DNA of 64,000 bases. It comes from Elizabethkingia miricola (GTDB lineage Bacteria; Bacteroidota; Bacteroidia; Flavobacteriales; Weeksellaceae). The notes below the pieces were generated by a model. The model did not search any database. It was not told where the DNA came from and saw nothing but the letters and a program-made list of their open reading frames with translations. This document shows positions 1-7,760 of this stretch, piece by piece. The stretch spans positions 558,001 through 622,000 of the forward strand of contig NZ_LSGQ01000030.1 of the NCBI RefSeq assembly GCF_001675285.1. Direction: 5' to 3'. A program made the translations under genes and the position numbers. Positions within the stretch are counted from its first letter, which is position 1, and every line of letters begins with the position of its first letter.

Positions 1-747
1 CCCATAAGAGTACAATTCTTTTACTATTTCTTTAATGCTTTTATCTTGATATGCGGTTTCTCTTTTCTTAATAAAATAAGCATTTTCTGCAAACCTCGCC
101 GAGTCAAAGAATACCGGAATGCCATATTGATTGGACAATTCCCGAACAGCTTTTATGTTTTCCATAGAAACAGGTTGGCCCCCAGATGAATTACAGGTAA
201 TGGTAATAAGGCAAAACGGTATTTTTTCCTTACCATATTCCTGGTAAACTTTTTCCAGTTTATTGAGATCAATATTCCCCTTGAAAGGATAAAGGTTATT
301 AATGTCAAAAGCTTCGTCAATTGTACAGTCTATTGCATGGGCTTTACGAAATTCGATATGGCCTTTGGTGGTGTCGAAGTGTGAATTTCCCGGAATAATA
401 TGACCTTCTTTTACCAAAACAGAAAAAAGAACATTTTCTGCAGCACGCCCCTGGTGAGTTGGTAAAAGATGTTTGAATCCGGTAAGTTTATTAACGGTAT
501 TATAAAGCTGCTCAAAAGAACGGGAACCGGCATAACTTTCATCTCCGGTCATCAATGCCGCCCATTGCTTGTCGGACATAGCGCCTGTACCACTATCCGT
601 TAACAGGTCTATAAAAACCTGTGAGCTTTTTAGGTTAAACAAATTATAATGACTGTTTTTAATCCATTCCGCTCTCTCCTCAGGAGCAGATTGGCGGATT
701 TCTTCTGTCATTTTTATACGATAAGGTTCAGCATAAGGAAGTTTCAT
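1..747 (-). CDS. tnaA: Tryptophanase, N-terminal 249 residues (cut by window edge)
   Basis: PLP-dependent beta-eliminating lyase that splits L-tryptophan to indole, pyruvate and ammonia in the cytoplasm. The reading frame is open from the ATG at 745-747 to the left edge, so only the first 249 residues are present; the PLP lysine lies outside. Visible family motifs are IDLLTDSGTGAMSDKQW, GDESYAGSRSF, LPTHQGRAAE and DSARFAENAYFIKKRE. Tryptophanase and tyrosine phenol-lyase are close relatives; the segment FDTTKGH carries Asp where tyrosine phenol-lyases have Thr (FTTTRYH type), and DSARFAENAYF also follows tryptophanase, so I choose tryptophanase. Indole production is typical of Elizabethkingia. 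The gene appears to be transcribed alone; I see no tnaC-like leader in the 129 bases upstream and no perfect TAnnTTTG. Confidence 0.9.
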   Translation of the reverse strand, partial: MKLPYAEPYRIKMTEEIRQSAPEERAEWIKNSHYNLFNLKSSQVFIDLLTDSGTGAMSDKQWAALMTGDESYAGSRSFEQLYNTVNKLTGFKHLLPTHQGRAAENVLFSVLVKEGHIIPGNSHFDTTKGHIEFRKAHAIDCTIDEAFDINNLYPFKGNIDLNKLEKVYQEYGKEKIPFCLITITCNSSGGQPVSMENIKAVRELSNQYGIPVFFDSARFAENAYFIKKRETAYQDKSIKEIVKELYSYG

Positions 748-876
748 GTTGATAATATTTAAGATTGAAAAGAATTTTAGAAATTGTAAACAAAGCCTTT
801 CAAATACTATGGAAGGCAAAATGCTGTTTTTGTAATACTTATACAAAAAACAACAGACTCACAATTTTCTAAAGCA

Positions 877-1494
877 TCATTCCGGAGCCTTAAATATATT
901 TTCGTCAGAATGGAAGCCTGATACACCGCCACTAACGGCAAATTTCATGGCTTCTACAGAATTCATACCTTCAACTTCCCGAACATTATCGGGTTCGGTA
1001 AGGATTACCCAGCCAGAAATTGCATATGAATGGGGAAGGTAAACGGCAATTTTTCCGCTCAAACCTACAGGTGATAAATCGTGTTGCGTAAGGAAACCGA
1101 TACGCCATACTTCCGGGTTATTGTTGGTTTTTACCCATACCGGGTTACTGAATTTCTTTTTATCCCCGACAAAGGAGCTCATTACATCCTTTAGGGAAGA
1201 ATAGATGTATTTAATCCCGGGAGTATGTTCCAACAAATTATCCATAGCATCTACAAGGATACGTCCCAGTAAGAACTTGGTGCCTATAAAACCTACAAGT
1301 GCAGTGATGATAATAACAGAAATGAATACAAGTCCGGGGAATCTCTCGGAAATGGAGGGGATAATATTATCGATGGAGGAAACAAGATACCAGATCAATC
1401 CAATGGTGGCACCAATAGGTCCAAGGATCACTAAGCCCTGTAGCAGCGATCTAAAGCATAAACCTATATAATAATTGATTCCTCTTTTTTCCAT
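877..1494 (-). CDS. DUF502 family membrane protein
   Basis: 205-residue inner-membrane protein of the DUF502 family, whose biochemical role is unknown. Two hydrophobic segments are visible, around residues 10-35 (ending GATIGLIWYLV) and 53-75 (VFISVIIITALVGFIGTKF), followed by a soluble C-terminal half with the family-like stretches HTPGIKYIYSSLKDV and GKIAVYLPHSYAISGWV. The start lies only 3 bases after the stop of the MiaE-like gene, so the two are probably co-transcribed on the minus strand. The link between a tRNA hydroxylase and a DUF502 protein may be no more than local operon packing. Confidence 0.85.
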   Translation of the reverse strand: MEKRGINYYIGLCFRSLLQGLVILGPIGATIGLIWYLVSSIDNIIPSISERFPGLVFISVIIITALVGFIGTKFLLGRILVDAMDNLLEHTPGIKYIYSSLKDVMSSFVGDKKKFSNPVWVKTNNNPEVWRIGFLTQHDLSPVGLSGKIAVYLPHSYAISGWVILTEPDNVREVEGMNSVEAMKFAVSGGVSGFHSDENIFKAPE

Positions 1495-1497
1495 TAA

Positions 1498-2076
1498 TTA
1501 GCCGTGGATGGTTTCTTTTTTTCCGTAAGACTGGATTATTTTGGCCTCATATTCAAGCCATTCTTCCCAGCGTTGGTTTACTTTTTCAGAATCACCCAAT
1601 TGTCTTGCGAATTTAATGAAAGTTGTGTAATGATTGGCCTCAGAAATCATTAAATCGTTATAAAAAACTTTTAGTTCCTCATCTTTTATATTTTCTGTCA
1701 GCACTTTGAAACGCTCGCAGCTTCGTGCTTCAATCATGGCAGCAAATAACATTTTGTCTATAATAAGCTCCTCACGGGTTCCCTGAACAATAAATTTAAA
1801 AAGATCATTTACATAATCGTCTTTGCGGGGTCTGCCTAATGTATAACCTCTTTGTTTGATAATTTCATGTACCTGATTGAAGTGATCCAGCTCTTCCTGA
1901 GCAATAGCCAATAGTTCTGTTACTATTTCCGGATATTCTGGAAGCAGCGTAATAAGGGTAATGGCATTGGTTGCAGCCTTCTGCTCGCACCATGCATGGT
2001 CGGTTAATATTTCTCCGAGATTACCTTCAGCAATATTTGCCCAGCGTGGATCGGTTGGTAATTTTAGCCTGAACAT
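1498..2076 (-). CDS. miaE: tRNA-(ms2io6A)-hydroxylase, MiaE-like diiron protein
   Basis: 192-residue ferritin-like diiron monooxygenase of the MiaE family, which hydroxylates the isopentenyl side chain of the modified adenosine at position 37 of certain tRNAs. All expected iron ligands are readable: Glu31 (HAWCEQKA), Glu62 and His65 (EELDH), Glu116 (IEARSCERF), Glu146 and His149 (SEANH). Length is that of Bacteroidota members. It is first in a two-gene minus-strand unit with the DUF502 gene. A TAATTTTG element reads on the minus strand just upstream (2093-2100). The assignment as MiaE-like is firm; activity on ms2io6A in this organism is inferred from family. Confidence 0.88.
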   Translation of the reverse strand: MFRLKLPTDPRWANIAEGNLGEILTDHAWCEQKAATNAITLITLLPEYPEIVTELLAIAQEELDHFNQVHEIIKQRGYTLGRPRKDDYVNDLFKFIVQGTREELIIDKMLFAAMIEARSCERFKVLTENIKDEELKVFYNDLMISEANHYTTFIKFARQLGDSEKVNQRWEEWLEYEAKIIQSYGKKETIHG

Positions 2077-2092
2077 GAATTATAATTTTTCA

Positions 2093-2100
2093 CAAAATTA
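2093..2100 (-). promoter_or_regulatory. -7 promoter element for the miaE unit
   Basis: On the minus strand this reads TAATTTTG, a perfect match to the Bacteroidota -7 consensus TAnnTTTG, 17 bases upstream of the miaE ATG. No convincing TTG at the -33 distance. Confidence 0.5.
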
Positions 2101-2123
2101 AGAATTTGGAGGATGAAATCAGT

Positions 2124-2131
2124 TATATTTG
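2124..2131 (+). promoter_or_regulatory. -7 promoter element for the DUF4846 lipoprotein
   Basis: TATATTTG, a perfect TAnnTTTG, lying inside the longest possible reading frame (which could open at 2113). A TTG at 2106-2108 is 15 bases upstream, slightly short for the -33 box. Transcription from here would begin after 2131, which argues for a translation start at 2137 or 2146 and not 2113. Confidence 0.5.
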
Positions 2132-2145
2132 GTAAAATGAGTTCT

Positions 2146-3000
2146 ATGAAAACAGCATTTTTATTAGGAGCCTTTGCAATACTCTCTTCCTGTCAGAAGA
2201 ATGAAAATTTGTCTGCAAAAGTATCGACAAAGAATGATTCTGAAATTCAGGAACGTTATGTTGATGAAAATGCCAATACCCTGAAAGAAAGACTTTTGCT
2301 CCCAAAGGGCTTTACCCGGGAAATAACGAATGAAAATACGTGGCAGCATTTTATTCAGAATCAGGCACTGGAAAAATATGGTAGCCCGATTCTGAGGTAT
2401 GACGGAACGAGAATATCGGATCAGATACATCATGTTGGAACTCTGAAGTATGATGTTGGAGAAAAAGATCTCCAGCAATGTGCAGATGCTTTAATAAGAC
2501 TCCGGGCTGAATACCTTTTTGGCCAAAAAAGATATAGTGAAATAGGGTTTAATTTTACCAGTGGTGATCACTTTTCATGGAAAAGTTATACAGAGGGCAT
2601 CCGCCCACTAATTAACGGAAATAGTGTGAAATTCATAAAAAGAGCTCCGGAAAATATGCTGAATTCCTATTCCGATTTTCGTCAATATCTTGATATTATC
2701 TATAATTATGCGGGGACAATATCACTTTCTAAAGAATTAAAAGACGGACAAAGCAATACTGAGCTGAATATTGGAGACTTAATCATCACGCCTGGAAGTC
2801 CTGGGCATACGGTAATGATTGCAGATAAAATCTCAAAAGGGAAGGACAAAAGATATGCTTTGATTGAAGGCTTTACTCCGGCACAGACTATTCATATTCT
2901 TTCCGTAAATGGAAATCCATGGTTTAATATTAAACCTGGGGCTATTATTGAAACACCGAGATATACTTTCCAAAATGCGGTTATAAAAAGATTTGAATAG
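2146..3000 (+). CDS. DUF4846 domain lipoprotein
   Basis: Secreted lipoprotein, about 284 residues from the start chosen here. The Met at 2146 opens a compact lipoprotein signal (MKTAFLLGAFAILSSC) with the lipid-attachment Cys in SSC, followed by a charged linker. The rest resembles DUF4846, a Bacteroidota family of unknown function: the run DLQQCADALIRLRAEYLF, the GDHFSWKSY segment, and GDLIITPGSPGHTVMIAD near the end, which resembles a hydrolase-like His loop. Upstream in-frame Mets at 2113 and 2137 exist, but a perfect promoter element at 2124-2131 sits between them, so 2146 (or 2137) is preferred. It converges with the SRPBCC gene three bases downstream. Confidence 0.8.
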   Translation: MKTAFLLGAFAILSSCQKNENLSAKVSTKNDSEIQERYVDENANTLKERLLLPKGFTREITNENTWQHFIQNQALEKYGSPILRYDGTRISDQIHHVGTLKYDVGEKDLQQCADALIRLRAEYLFGQKRYSEIGFNFTSGDHFSWKSYTEGIRPLINGNSVKFIKRAPENMLNSYSDFRQYLDIIYNYAGTISLSKELKDGQSNTELNIGDLIITPGSPGHTVMIADKISKGKDKRYALIEGFTPAQTIHILSVNGNPWFNIKPGAIIETPRYTFQNAVIKRFE

Positions 3001-3002
3001 AT

Positions 3003-3476
3003 TTATTTTAGAATCTGTTTCCATTTGTCACTCTCAGCGAAATCTTTTATAACTTGATTTCTTTCTGATAGGAACTGCCTTAGGTAATGGGTTAGAATAA
3101 GTTTATTAAATATCTTACCTAAAATACCAAAAGGAGAATCAAATCTGAAAATATCGGTCATTAGTGTTCCGGTATTTGTTTTCTCAAAATAATGATCATG
3201 TTTGATGTATTTAAAGGCACCTTTTAACATCTCATCCCGAAAATGAAAAGGCAGATCAAATGCTGTTATTTTTGATGTTAAAGTCTGTCGGATACCAAAG
3301 TGTGTTGCCTGCCATGTAACCGTTTCACCATTGTTTATTAAACCAGAAGTGGCCCCGGCAATAGCTTTTTCATTAGTTTTGGCTGTTGAAATAGAATGCA
3401 GATCAATGCTTCTCGATAAATCAAAGACTAAATGAATATCAGCATTTATATAGGTTTTTAATTCTATTACCGGCAT
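3003..3476 (-). CDS. SRPBCC (START-like) ligand-binding family protein
   Basis: 157-residue cytoplasmic protein resembling the SRPBCC/polyketide cyclase fold used to bind hydrophobic ligands. It begins with a beta strand (MPVIELKTYINADIHLVFDLSRSID), contains the family-like turn GETVTWQATHFGIRQ, a central strand TGTLMTDIFRFDSPFG and a long C-terminal helix (LILTHYLRQFLSERNQVIKDFAE) that closes the cavity. No catalytic residue can be named. The upstream acyltransferase stop abuts this start (3477/3476), so the two are one transcript. Confidence 0.72.
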   Translation of the reverse strand: MPVIELKTYINADIHLVFDLSRSIDLHSISTAKTNEKAIAGATSGLINNGETVTWQATHFGIRQTLTSKITAFDLPFHFRDEMLKGAFKYIKHDHYFEKTNTGTLMTDIFRFDSPFGILGKIFNKLILTHYLRQFLSERNQVIKDFAESDKWKQILK

Positions 3477-4571
3477 TTAGACCTTTTTTGCAGTTAATTT
3501 CCTCAGTTTTTCCAGAATTTTCCAGCCTAAAGTATCTGCTTTTTTCAGTATTTCTGCAATAAGAATTGCCAGAATAACATTGATTACATATACAAGAACC
3601 ATCAGTATTGCCCAATGGATATTCCCTTTTAGAGGAACAACAATAAAGTAAACCAGAGATGAACTGATCCCCTGTGCAAAATAGAAAAATATGGCATTCC
3701 GGCCAATATTATTGATGAAGGTATCTTTTGTAATTTTTAATCGGTTGTACAAAACAAAAACAGTAATCAGAGAGAGCAAAGACCAAACAATATAAGGTAT
3801 CTGTGGCGGGAATTTCTGTTTGTTGATTTTATAATAAATATTTGGTCCATAGATGTAGCCGATTGTAATAATACTTATCACTGCTAGTGCATATAAAACA
3901 GGAATGTAAGTCTTTTTTATAGTTTTTCCTTTTAACAAAAATCCTATAAGAAATACACCTAAATAATACACAACATAACCAACCTGTCCGGAAGGATAAT
4001 TGTTGAGATCAATATTGAAAATAAGAGTAAGTACTACACAAAGAGCGATAAACCAAGGGATATGCTGTTTGAAGAAGCGAAGAATTAGCACACCTAAAAC
4101 AGTAACAATATAATATACCTTAAGGTACCAGAAGCTGCCCATGACAACCGGAAATGTATCGCAGTTGCTATAGCTGTGCAGATACCAGTTGCCTAATTGT
4201 GCCCAGTTGATCGCTGTAGAAGGATTCTGAGGAACATACTTTCCACCGAAAGTAGAATAAAAGCTTTTTAGTGTATCTGTATCCCAAAAGTTTATGACAC
4301 CCGCTTTGAATATCCAGTCTGCAAAAAATAATCCGGTCACAAAGATCATATAAGTAATCTGTAACTTTAGTAAGCGATAAAGTGTTTTCTCTATATTGCC
4401 GGAAGATGTAATCCCACTTAATGCAAAGAAAATAGGAACATCTATCAGAAGACTTAATAATCTGAATTCACTGGGGATATAAAATTGGCCGGACCAGAAT
4501 GCGGTATGAATAAAAATAATACTAAGTGTAGCCAGTCCTTTGGCAAAGTCAATATAGAGATCTCGCTTCAT
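3477..4571 (-). CDS. Acyltransferase 3 family membrane protein
   Basis: 364-residue integral membrane protein, roughly ten hydrophobic helices, of the acyltransferase-3 (OafA/NodX-like) superfamily that moves acyl groups onto sugars or other exported molecules. The N-terminus YIDFAKGLATLSIIFIHTAF has the family pattern with an early helix and the conserved His (IIFIHT). The soluble loop around residues 95-140 is rich in aromatic residues. The substrate cannot be told from the sequence. It is first in a two-gene unit with the SRPBCC gene, and a TATTTTTG element (minus strand, 4585-4592) lies just upstream of the ATG. Confidence 0.82.
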   Translation of the reverse strand: MKRDLYIDFAKGLATLSIIFIHTAFWSGQFYIPSEFRLLSLLIDVPIFFALSGITSSGNIEKTLYRLLKLQITYMIFVTGLFFADWIFKAGVINFWDTDTLKSFYSTFGGKYVPQNPSTAINWAQLGNWYLHSYSNCDTFPVVMGSFWYLKVYYIVTVLGVLILRFFKQHIPWFIALCVVLTLIFNIDLNNYPSGQVGYVVYYLGVFLIGFLLKGKTIKKTYIPVLYALAVISIITIGYIYGPNIYYKINKQKFPPQIPYIVWSLLSLITVFVLYNRLKITKDTFINNIGRNAIFFYFAQGISSSLVYFIVVPLKGNIHWAILMVLVYVINVILAILIAEILKKADTLGWKILEKLRKLTAKKV

Positions 4572-4584
4572 GAATTTCTTTTTT

Positions 4585-4592
4585 CAAAAATA
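4585..4592 (-). promoter_or_regulatory. -7 promoter element for the acyltransferase unit
   Basis: Reads TATTTTTG on the minus strand, a perfect TAnnTTTG, 14 bases upstream of the acyltransferase ATG. Confidence 0.45.
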
Positions 4593-4602
4593 GAAAATAA
4601 AA

Positions 4603-4630
4603 CAGCCGCTTAAAACTTTTTAAGCGGCTG
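4603..4630 (-). terminator. Intrinsic terminator after the sigma/vWA operon
   Basis: A 13-bp perfect stem, CAGCCGCTTAAAA (4603-4615) with TTTTAAGCGGCTG (4618-4630). On the minus strand it is followed by a T-rich run, and it sits five bases past the stop codon of the vWA-domain gene. Confidence 0.85.
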
Positions 4631-4635
4631 CAGCA

Positions 4636-7086
4636 TTATTTAACTAATTCTACTAGTTTTAGGAATTCATTCCGGTAGCCGTCCGGATCATATTTTATAG
4701 CTGATTTTCCGAGATTTAAGATACTTTTTGTTTCTTTATTTTTCAGGTATTGGGAATCACGTAATTTCATTCCGAACCATGCTACATCAGCAGCAAATCT
4801 GAAATCATCGGAAGTATTGCTTAGAGCAACATTTTTATTGTCAATATTTTTAATGATCTCAATACTTTTGTCTCCGTCAGGTTTTTTATATCGGAATTTT
4901 ATGGTTGCCAATTCTTTTCCAAAATTGTTGTCTGTTTCTGTTTTTTTGGAATATTTCAGATTTATATTCTTTGGAGAAAATTCATCTTCTGTACCTGCAG
5001 GTATAATTTCATAGAGAGCAGTAACCTGATGTCCTGCACCGATTTCTCCTGCATCTATAGCGTCATTCACAAAGTCTTCATCTTTCAGCAATCTGTTTTC
5101 ATAACCAATCAGTCTGTATGCCTGTATATTTTGTGGGTTGAATTCTATCTGGATTTTTACATCTTTGGCTATTGTATACATGGTGCCGGCAAATTCCTTT
5201 ACTAAAAACTTATTAGCTTCCTGCAGGTTATCTATATAAGCGTAGTTTCCGTTTCCTGCTTTTGCAAGGGTTTCCAATGTAGTGTCTTTATAATTGCCCA
5301 TCCCATATCCCAGGCAGGTTAGGAAAATTCCGGATTTTCTTTCTGCTTCAATAAGACTTGTAAGGTCGTTTCTGGAAGAAACCCCAACATTAAAATCTCC
5401 GTCAGTAGCAATTACTACTCTGTTGTTTCCATTTCTAATGAGGTTTTCTCTTGCTATTTTATAGGCTAGCTGAATTCCTGCACCACCAGCGGTACTTCCT
5501 CCGGCAGAAAGTCTGTCAATAGCTTCAAGAATTTTTTTCTTATCACTTCCGTAAGTAGCTGGTAAAACCAGTCCTGCTGAACCAGCATATGCTACTAAGG
5601 ATACTTTATCCTCAGAGCTGAGCTTTTCTGTCATGAGAGCCAATGATTTTTTGAGCAGAGGTAATTTGTTTTCCTGATTCATAGAGCCTGAAACATCTAC
5701 CAGAAAAACCAGATTAGATTTGGGAGCCTTACCCATGTCTAAATTTTTGCCCTGTAAACCTATTTTCAAAAGCTTATGCTTCGGATTCCACGGTGCAATA
5801 CTGTATTCTGTACTGATAGAAAAAGGGTGCTGATCCGTTGGCTGAGAGTAGTTATAAGGGAAATAATTAATCATTTCTTCAATTCTTACAGCGTCTTTAG
5901 GTACAGTCTGTCCATAATTAATCATTCTTCTGATATTGGAATAAGCGGCTTTGTCTACATCAACAGAGAAAGTTGAAAGAGGATTTATTGCAGGGTTCTC
6001 AAAACTATTTTCTGTGAATTCTGGATACTCCTCTTTTGAAACTTCAATTTTCGGTTGAGGAAGTGTAATTATTGGATTTTCTTTTTCTAATTTCCTCGCT
6101 TTACGTTTTATTTTTCTTAGCTCCCGTTTAGATAAATCTTTAGTGGTAATAACAATTACACCATTTGCCGCTTTTGAGCCATATAATGCAGTCGCATTTT
6201 CACCTTTCAGCACATTTATAGATTCAATATTGTTGGGAGACAGGACTTTTAAATAGCTATTGTTTACAACTTCATCATTCATTACATATAAAGGGCTGTT
6301 GGTTTGTGAAGGAGTAGATACTCCTCTGATAATAACATTGTTCATGTTACCTGGAGATCCCTTGATTCCCATTGCAGATGAAATTGTATTTACTCCTGTT
6401 TCAGCAGCGACTTTTTTATATGCTCTTGCTGAATACCCGGTAATAACAACTTCTTTCATATTGTTTTCCGATGATATTGCAAGACCAGCCACTTTTCCCT
6501 GAAGATTCATACTATTAGTTCCATCTGCATTACTAAGCCTTTTAATCTCTCTTCTTTCATCTCGCATGCGAGGAAGCTCTACATTTTTTCCGGCTCCGGT
6601 AGTTGCTGGAGGTGGTGGCGGAGCATAGCTGGCAGAAGGGCTTGTCCCAAGAGAAGGTGCTGCATAATAAGCTTCTGTTTTAGCAGGTTCCTGATATGCA
6701 ATAATATCTTTAGGAGCATTTAGTTTCTTTTTCTCCTCTTTTATTTTTTCTATCTGGCCCGTTGTAATATCATTTTGTACAATTTTTTGTGGCGGGGTAT
6801 GTGTTTCAACGGGAGAGTCTGCTACGTTTACAGATTCAGTCTTAGCCATTATCGGTGTTTGTTTATCTGTAGGTTTGACAAACAGATAAGTAACTCCTGC
6901 AAGCATTATTACTGCAGCTGCAGCAAGCCATTTCCGATTGAATGAAAACTCTTTTGTCTCTTTTTTAGCAGGCTGTTCCAGTTTGTTTTCCAGCATAGCC
7001 CATACCTTCTCTTTAGAAGAAAGGTCGTTAGATTCCGAATGGTCTAACTTTTTAAATATATCGTTAAGTGGATCTCGTGGGTTCAT
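4636..7086 (-). CDS. Anti-sigma-like / TonB-plug-like / von Willebrand A (YfbK-type) fusion protein
   Basis: 816 residues from the chosen start. Domains in order: a soluble N-terminus (MNPRDPLNDIFKKLDH) as in cytoplasmic anti-sigma tails; one membrane helix near residues 52-70 (KWLAAAAVIMLAGVTYLFV); a low-complexity periplasmic stretch with a proline run; a TonB-receptor-plug-like block near 210-315 (GVSTPSQTNSPLYVMNDEVV, INVLKGENATALYGSKAANG); then a YfbK-type N-terminal domain, a von Willebrand A domain with an intact MIDAS start (VDVSGSMNQENK), and a C-terminal DUF3520-like region. The longest reading frame could open at 7146, but that start is buried 59 bases inside the sigma gene; the ATG at 7084-7086 directly follows the sigma stop. 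Likely the membrane partner of that sigma factor; function unknown. Confidence 0.82.
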   Translation of the reverse strand: MNPRDPLNDIFKKLDHSESNDLSSKEKVWAMLENKLEQPAKKETKEFSFNRKWLAAAAVIMLAGVTYLFVKPTDKQTPIMAKTESVNVADSPVETHTPPQKIVQNDITTGQIEKIKEEKKKLNAPKDIIAYQEPAKTEAYYAAPSLGTSPSASYAPPPPPATTGAGKNVELPRMRDERREIKRLSNADGTNSMNLQGKVAGLAISSENNMKEVVITGYSARAYKKVAAETGVNTISSAMGIKGSPGNMNNVIIRGVSTPSQTNSPLYVMNDEVVNNSYLKVLSPNNIESINVLKGENATALYGSKAANGVIVITTKDLSKRELRKIKRKARKLEKENPIITLPQPKIEVSKEEYPEFTENSFENPAINPLSTFSVDVDKAAYSNIRRMINYGQTVPKDAVRIEEMINYFPYNYSQPTDQHPFSISTEYSIAPWNPKHKLLKIGLQGKNLDMGKAPKSNLVFLVDVSGSMNQENKLPLLKKSLALMTEKLSSEDKVSLVAYAGSAGLVLPATYGSDKKKILEAIDRLSAGGSTAGGAGIQLAYKIARENLIRNGNNRVVIATDGDFNVGVSSRNDLTSLIEAERKSGIFLTCLGYGMGNYKDTTLETLAKAGNGNYAYIDNLQEANKFLVKEFAGTMYTIAKDVKIQIEFNPQNIQAYRLIGYENRLLKDEDFVNDAIDAGEIGAGHQVTALYEIIPAGTEDEFSPKNINLKYSKKTETDNNFGKELATIKFRYKKPDGDKSIEIIKNIDNKNVALSNTSDDFRFAADVAWFGMKLRDSQYLKNKETKSILNLGKSAIKYDPDGYRNEFLKLVELVK

Positions 7087-7087
7087 T

Positions 7088-7621
7088 TTAGTTGGTTTTT
7101 GAAAAGTAAAACTGATGTACCAATTTCTGTAGCTTGTTTTTTGCAAAGTTTAGCTGAGACTTGGAAGTTCCTTCACTTATCCCCAGTTGCTCAGCAATCT
7201 CTTTATGAGAATAGCCTTCAATAGCATACAGATTGAAAATGGTCTTGCTTCCTGTCGGAAGAGTGTCCATTAAGCGTAATAATTCTTCTTCATTATACGG
7301 AAAGTCCTGTATAACGGGATCCGGTATATTGAGTTCAAACTCATCAATAGAGATGGAGGCCAGCTCTTTTCTGCGCAGAAAACTGAGACATTGATTGATC
7401 GTAATCCTTCTTGCCCAGGCATCAAATGCCAAAATTTCCTTCAGCTGCGGCAATTTGGAAAAGATACTGAAGAAGGCATCAGCCAAAACTTCTTCTATGT
7501 CTTCCTGAGACTTCAGGTATCTTTTGCAGACAAAATGCAGCTTCGGATAGTAGGCGTCATACAGCTTTCGCTGTGCGATACGATCGTTACCGATACATTG
7601 TTGTAGAATTTCCTCGTTCAT
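7088..7621 (-). CDS. RNA polymerase ECF-type sigma-70 factor
   Basis: 177-residue extracytoplasmic-function sigma factor. Region 2 is visible at the N-terminus (RKLYDAYYPKLHFVCKRYL, then DIEEVLADAFFSIFSKL), followed by a linker and region 4 with its helix-turn-helix (GYSHKEIAEQLGISEGTSKS). No region 3, as expected for this class. The gene for the membrane-anchored fusion protein begins one base after its stop, so the pair looks like a sigma/anti-sigma module in which the partner has acquired large periplasmic domains. Target promoters cannot be read from this window. Confidence 0.92.
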   Translation of the reverse strand: MNEEILQQCIGNDRIAQRKLYDAYYPKLHFVCKRYLKSQEDIEEVLADAFFSIFSKLPQLKEILAFDAWARRITINQCLSFLRRKELASISIDEFELNIPDPVIQDFPYNEEELLRLMDTLPTGSKTIFNLYAIEGYSHKEIAEQLGISEGTSKSQLNFAKNKLQKLVHQFYFSKTN

Positions 7622-7732
7622 TTTGGTGGTTTCTATTGATAAAGACTCTGTTTCTTTTCAAAAGGTTGGAAAAGATAACTAAGTTTTATCTTTTAAAAAA
7701 CAGTGTTATGCTTTTCAGTATGAATTATTTGC

Positions 7733-7740
7733 TAATTTTG
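7733..7740 (+). promoter_or_regulatory. -7 promoter element for the sulfatase gene
   Basis: TAATTTTG, perfect TAnnTTTG, 20 bases upstream of the ATG at 7761. The region between the divergent sigma and sulfatase genes (7622-7760) holds no gene. Confidence 0.5.
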
Positions 7741-7760
7741 TCATTCTCTATTTACTAAAA

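Noticed and set aside
1..747. Tyrosine phenol-lyase as alternative for the first gene
   Set aside because: The substrate-side segment is FDTTKGH with Asp, as in tryptophanase; tyrosine phenol-lyase has Thr there.
7573..7758. Plus-strand ORF of 61 codons between the sigma and sulfatase genes
   Set aside because: Begins antisense inside the sigma gene and overlaps the sulfatase promoter; no signal peptide or known motif.
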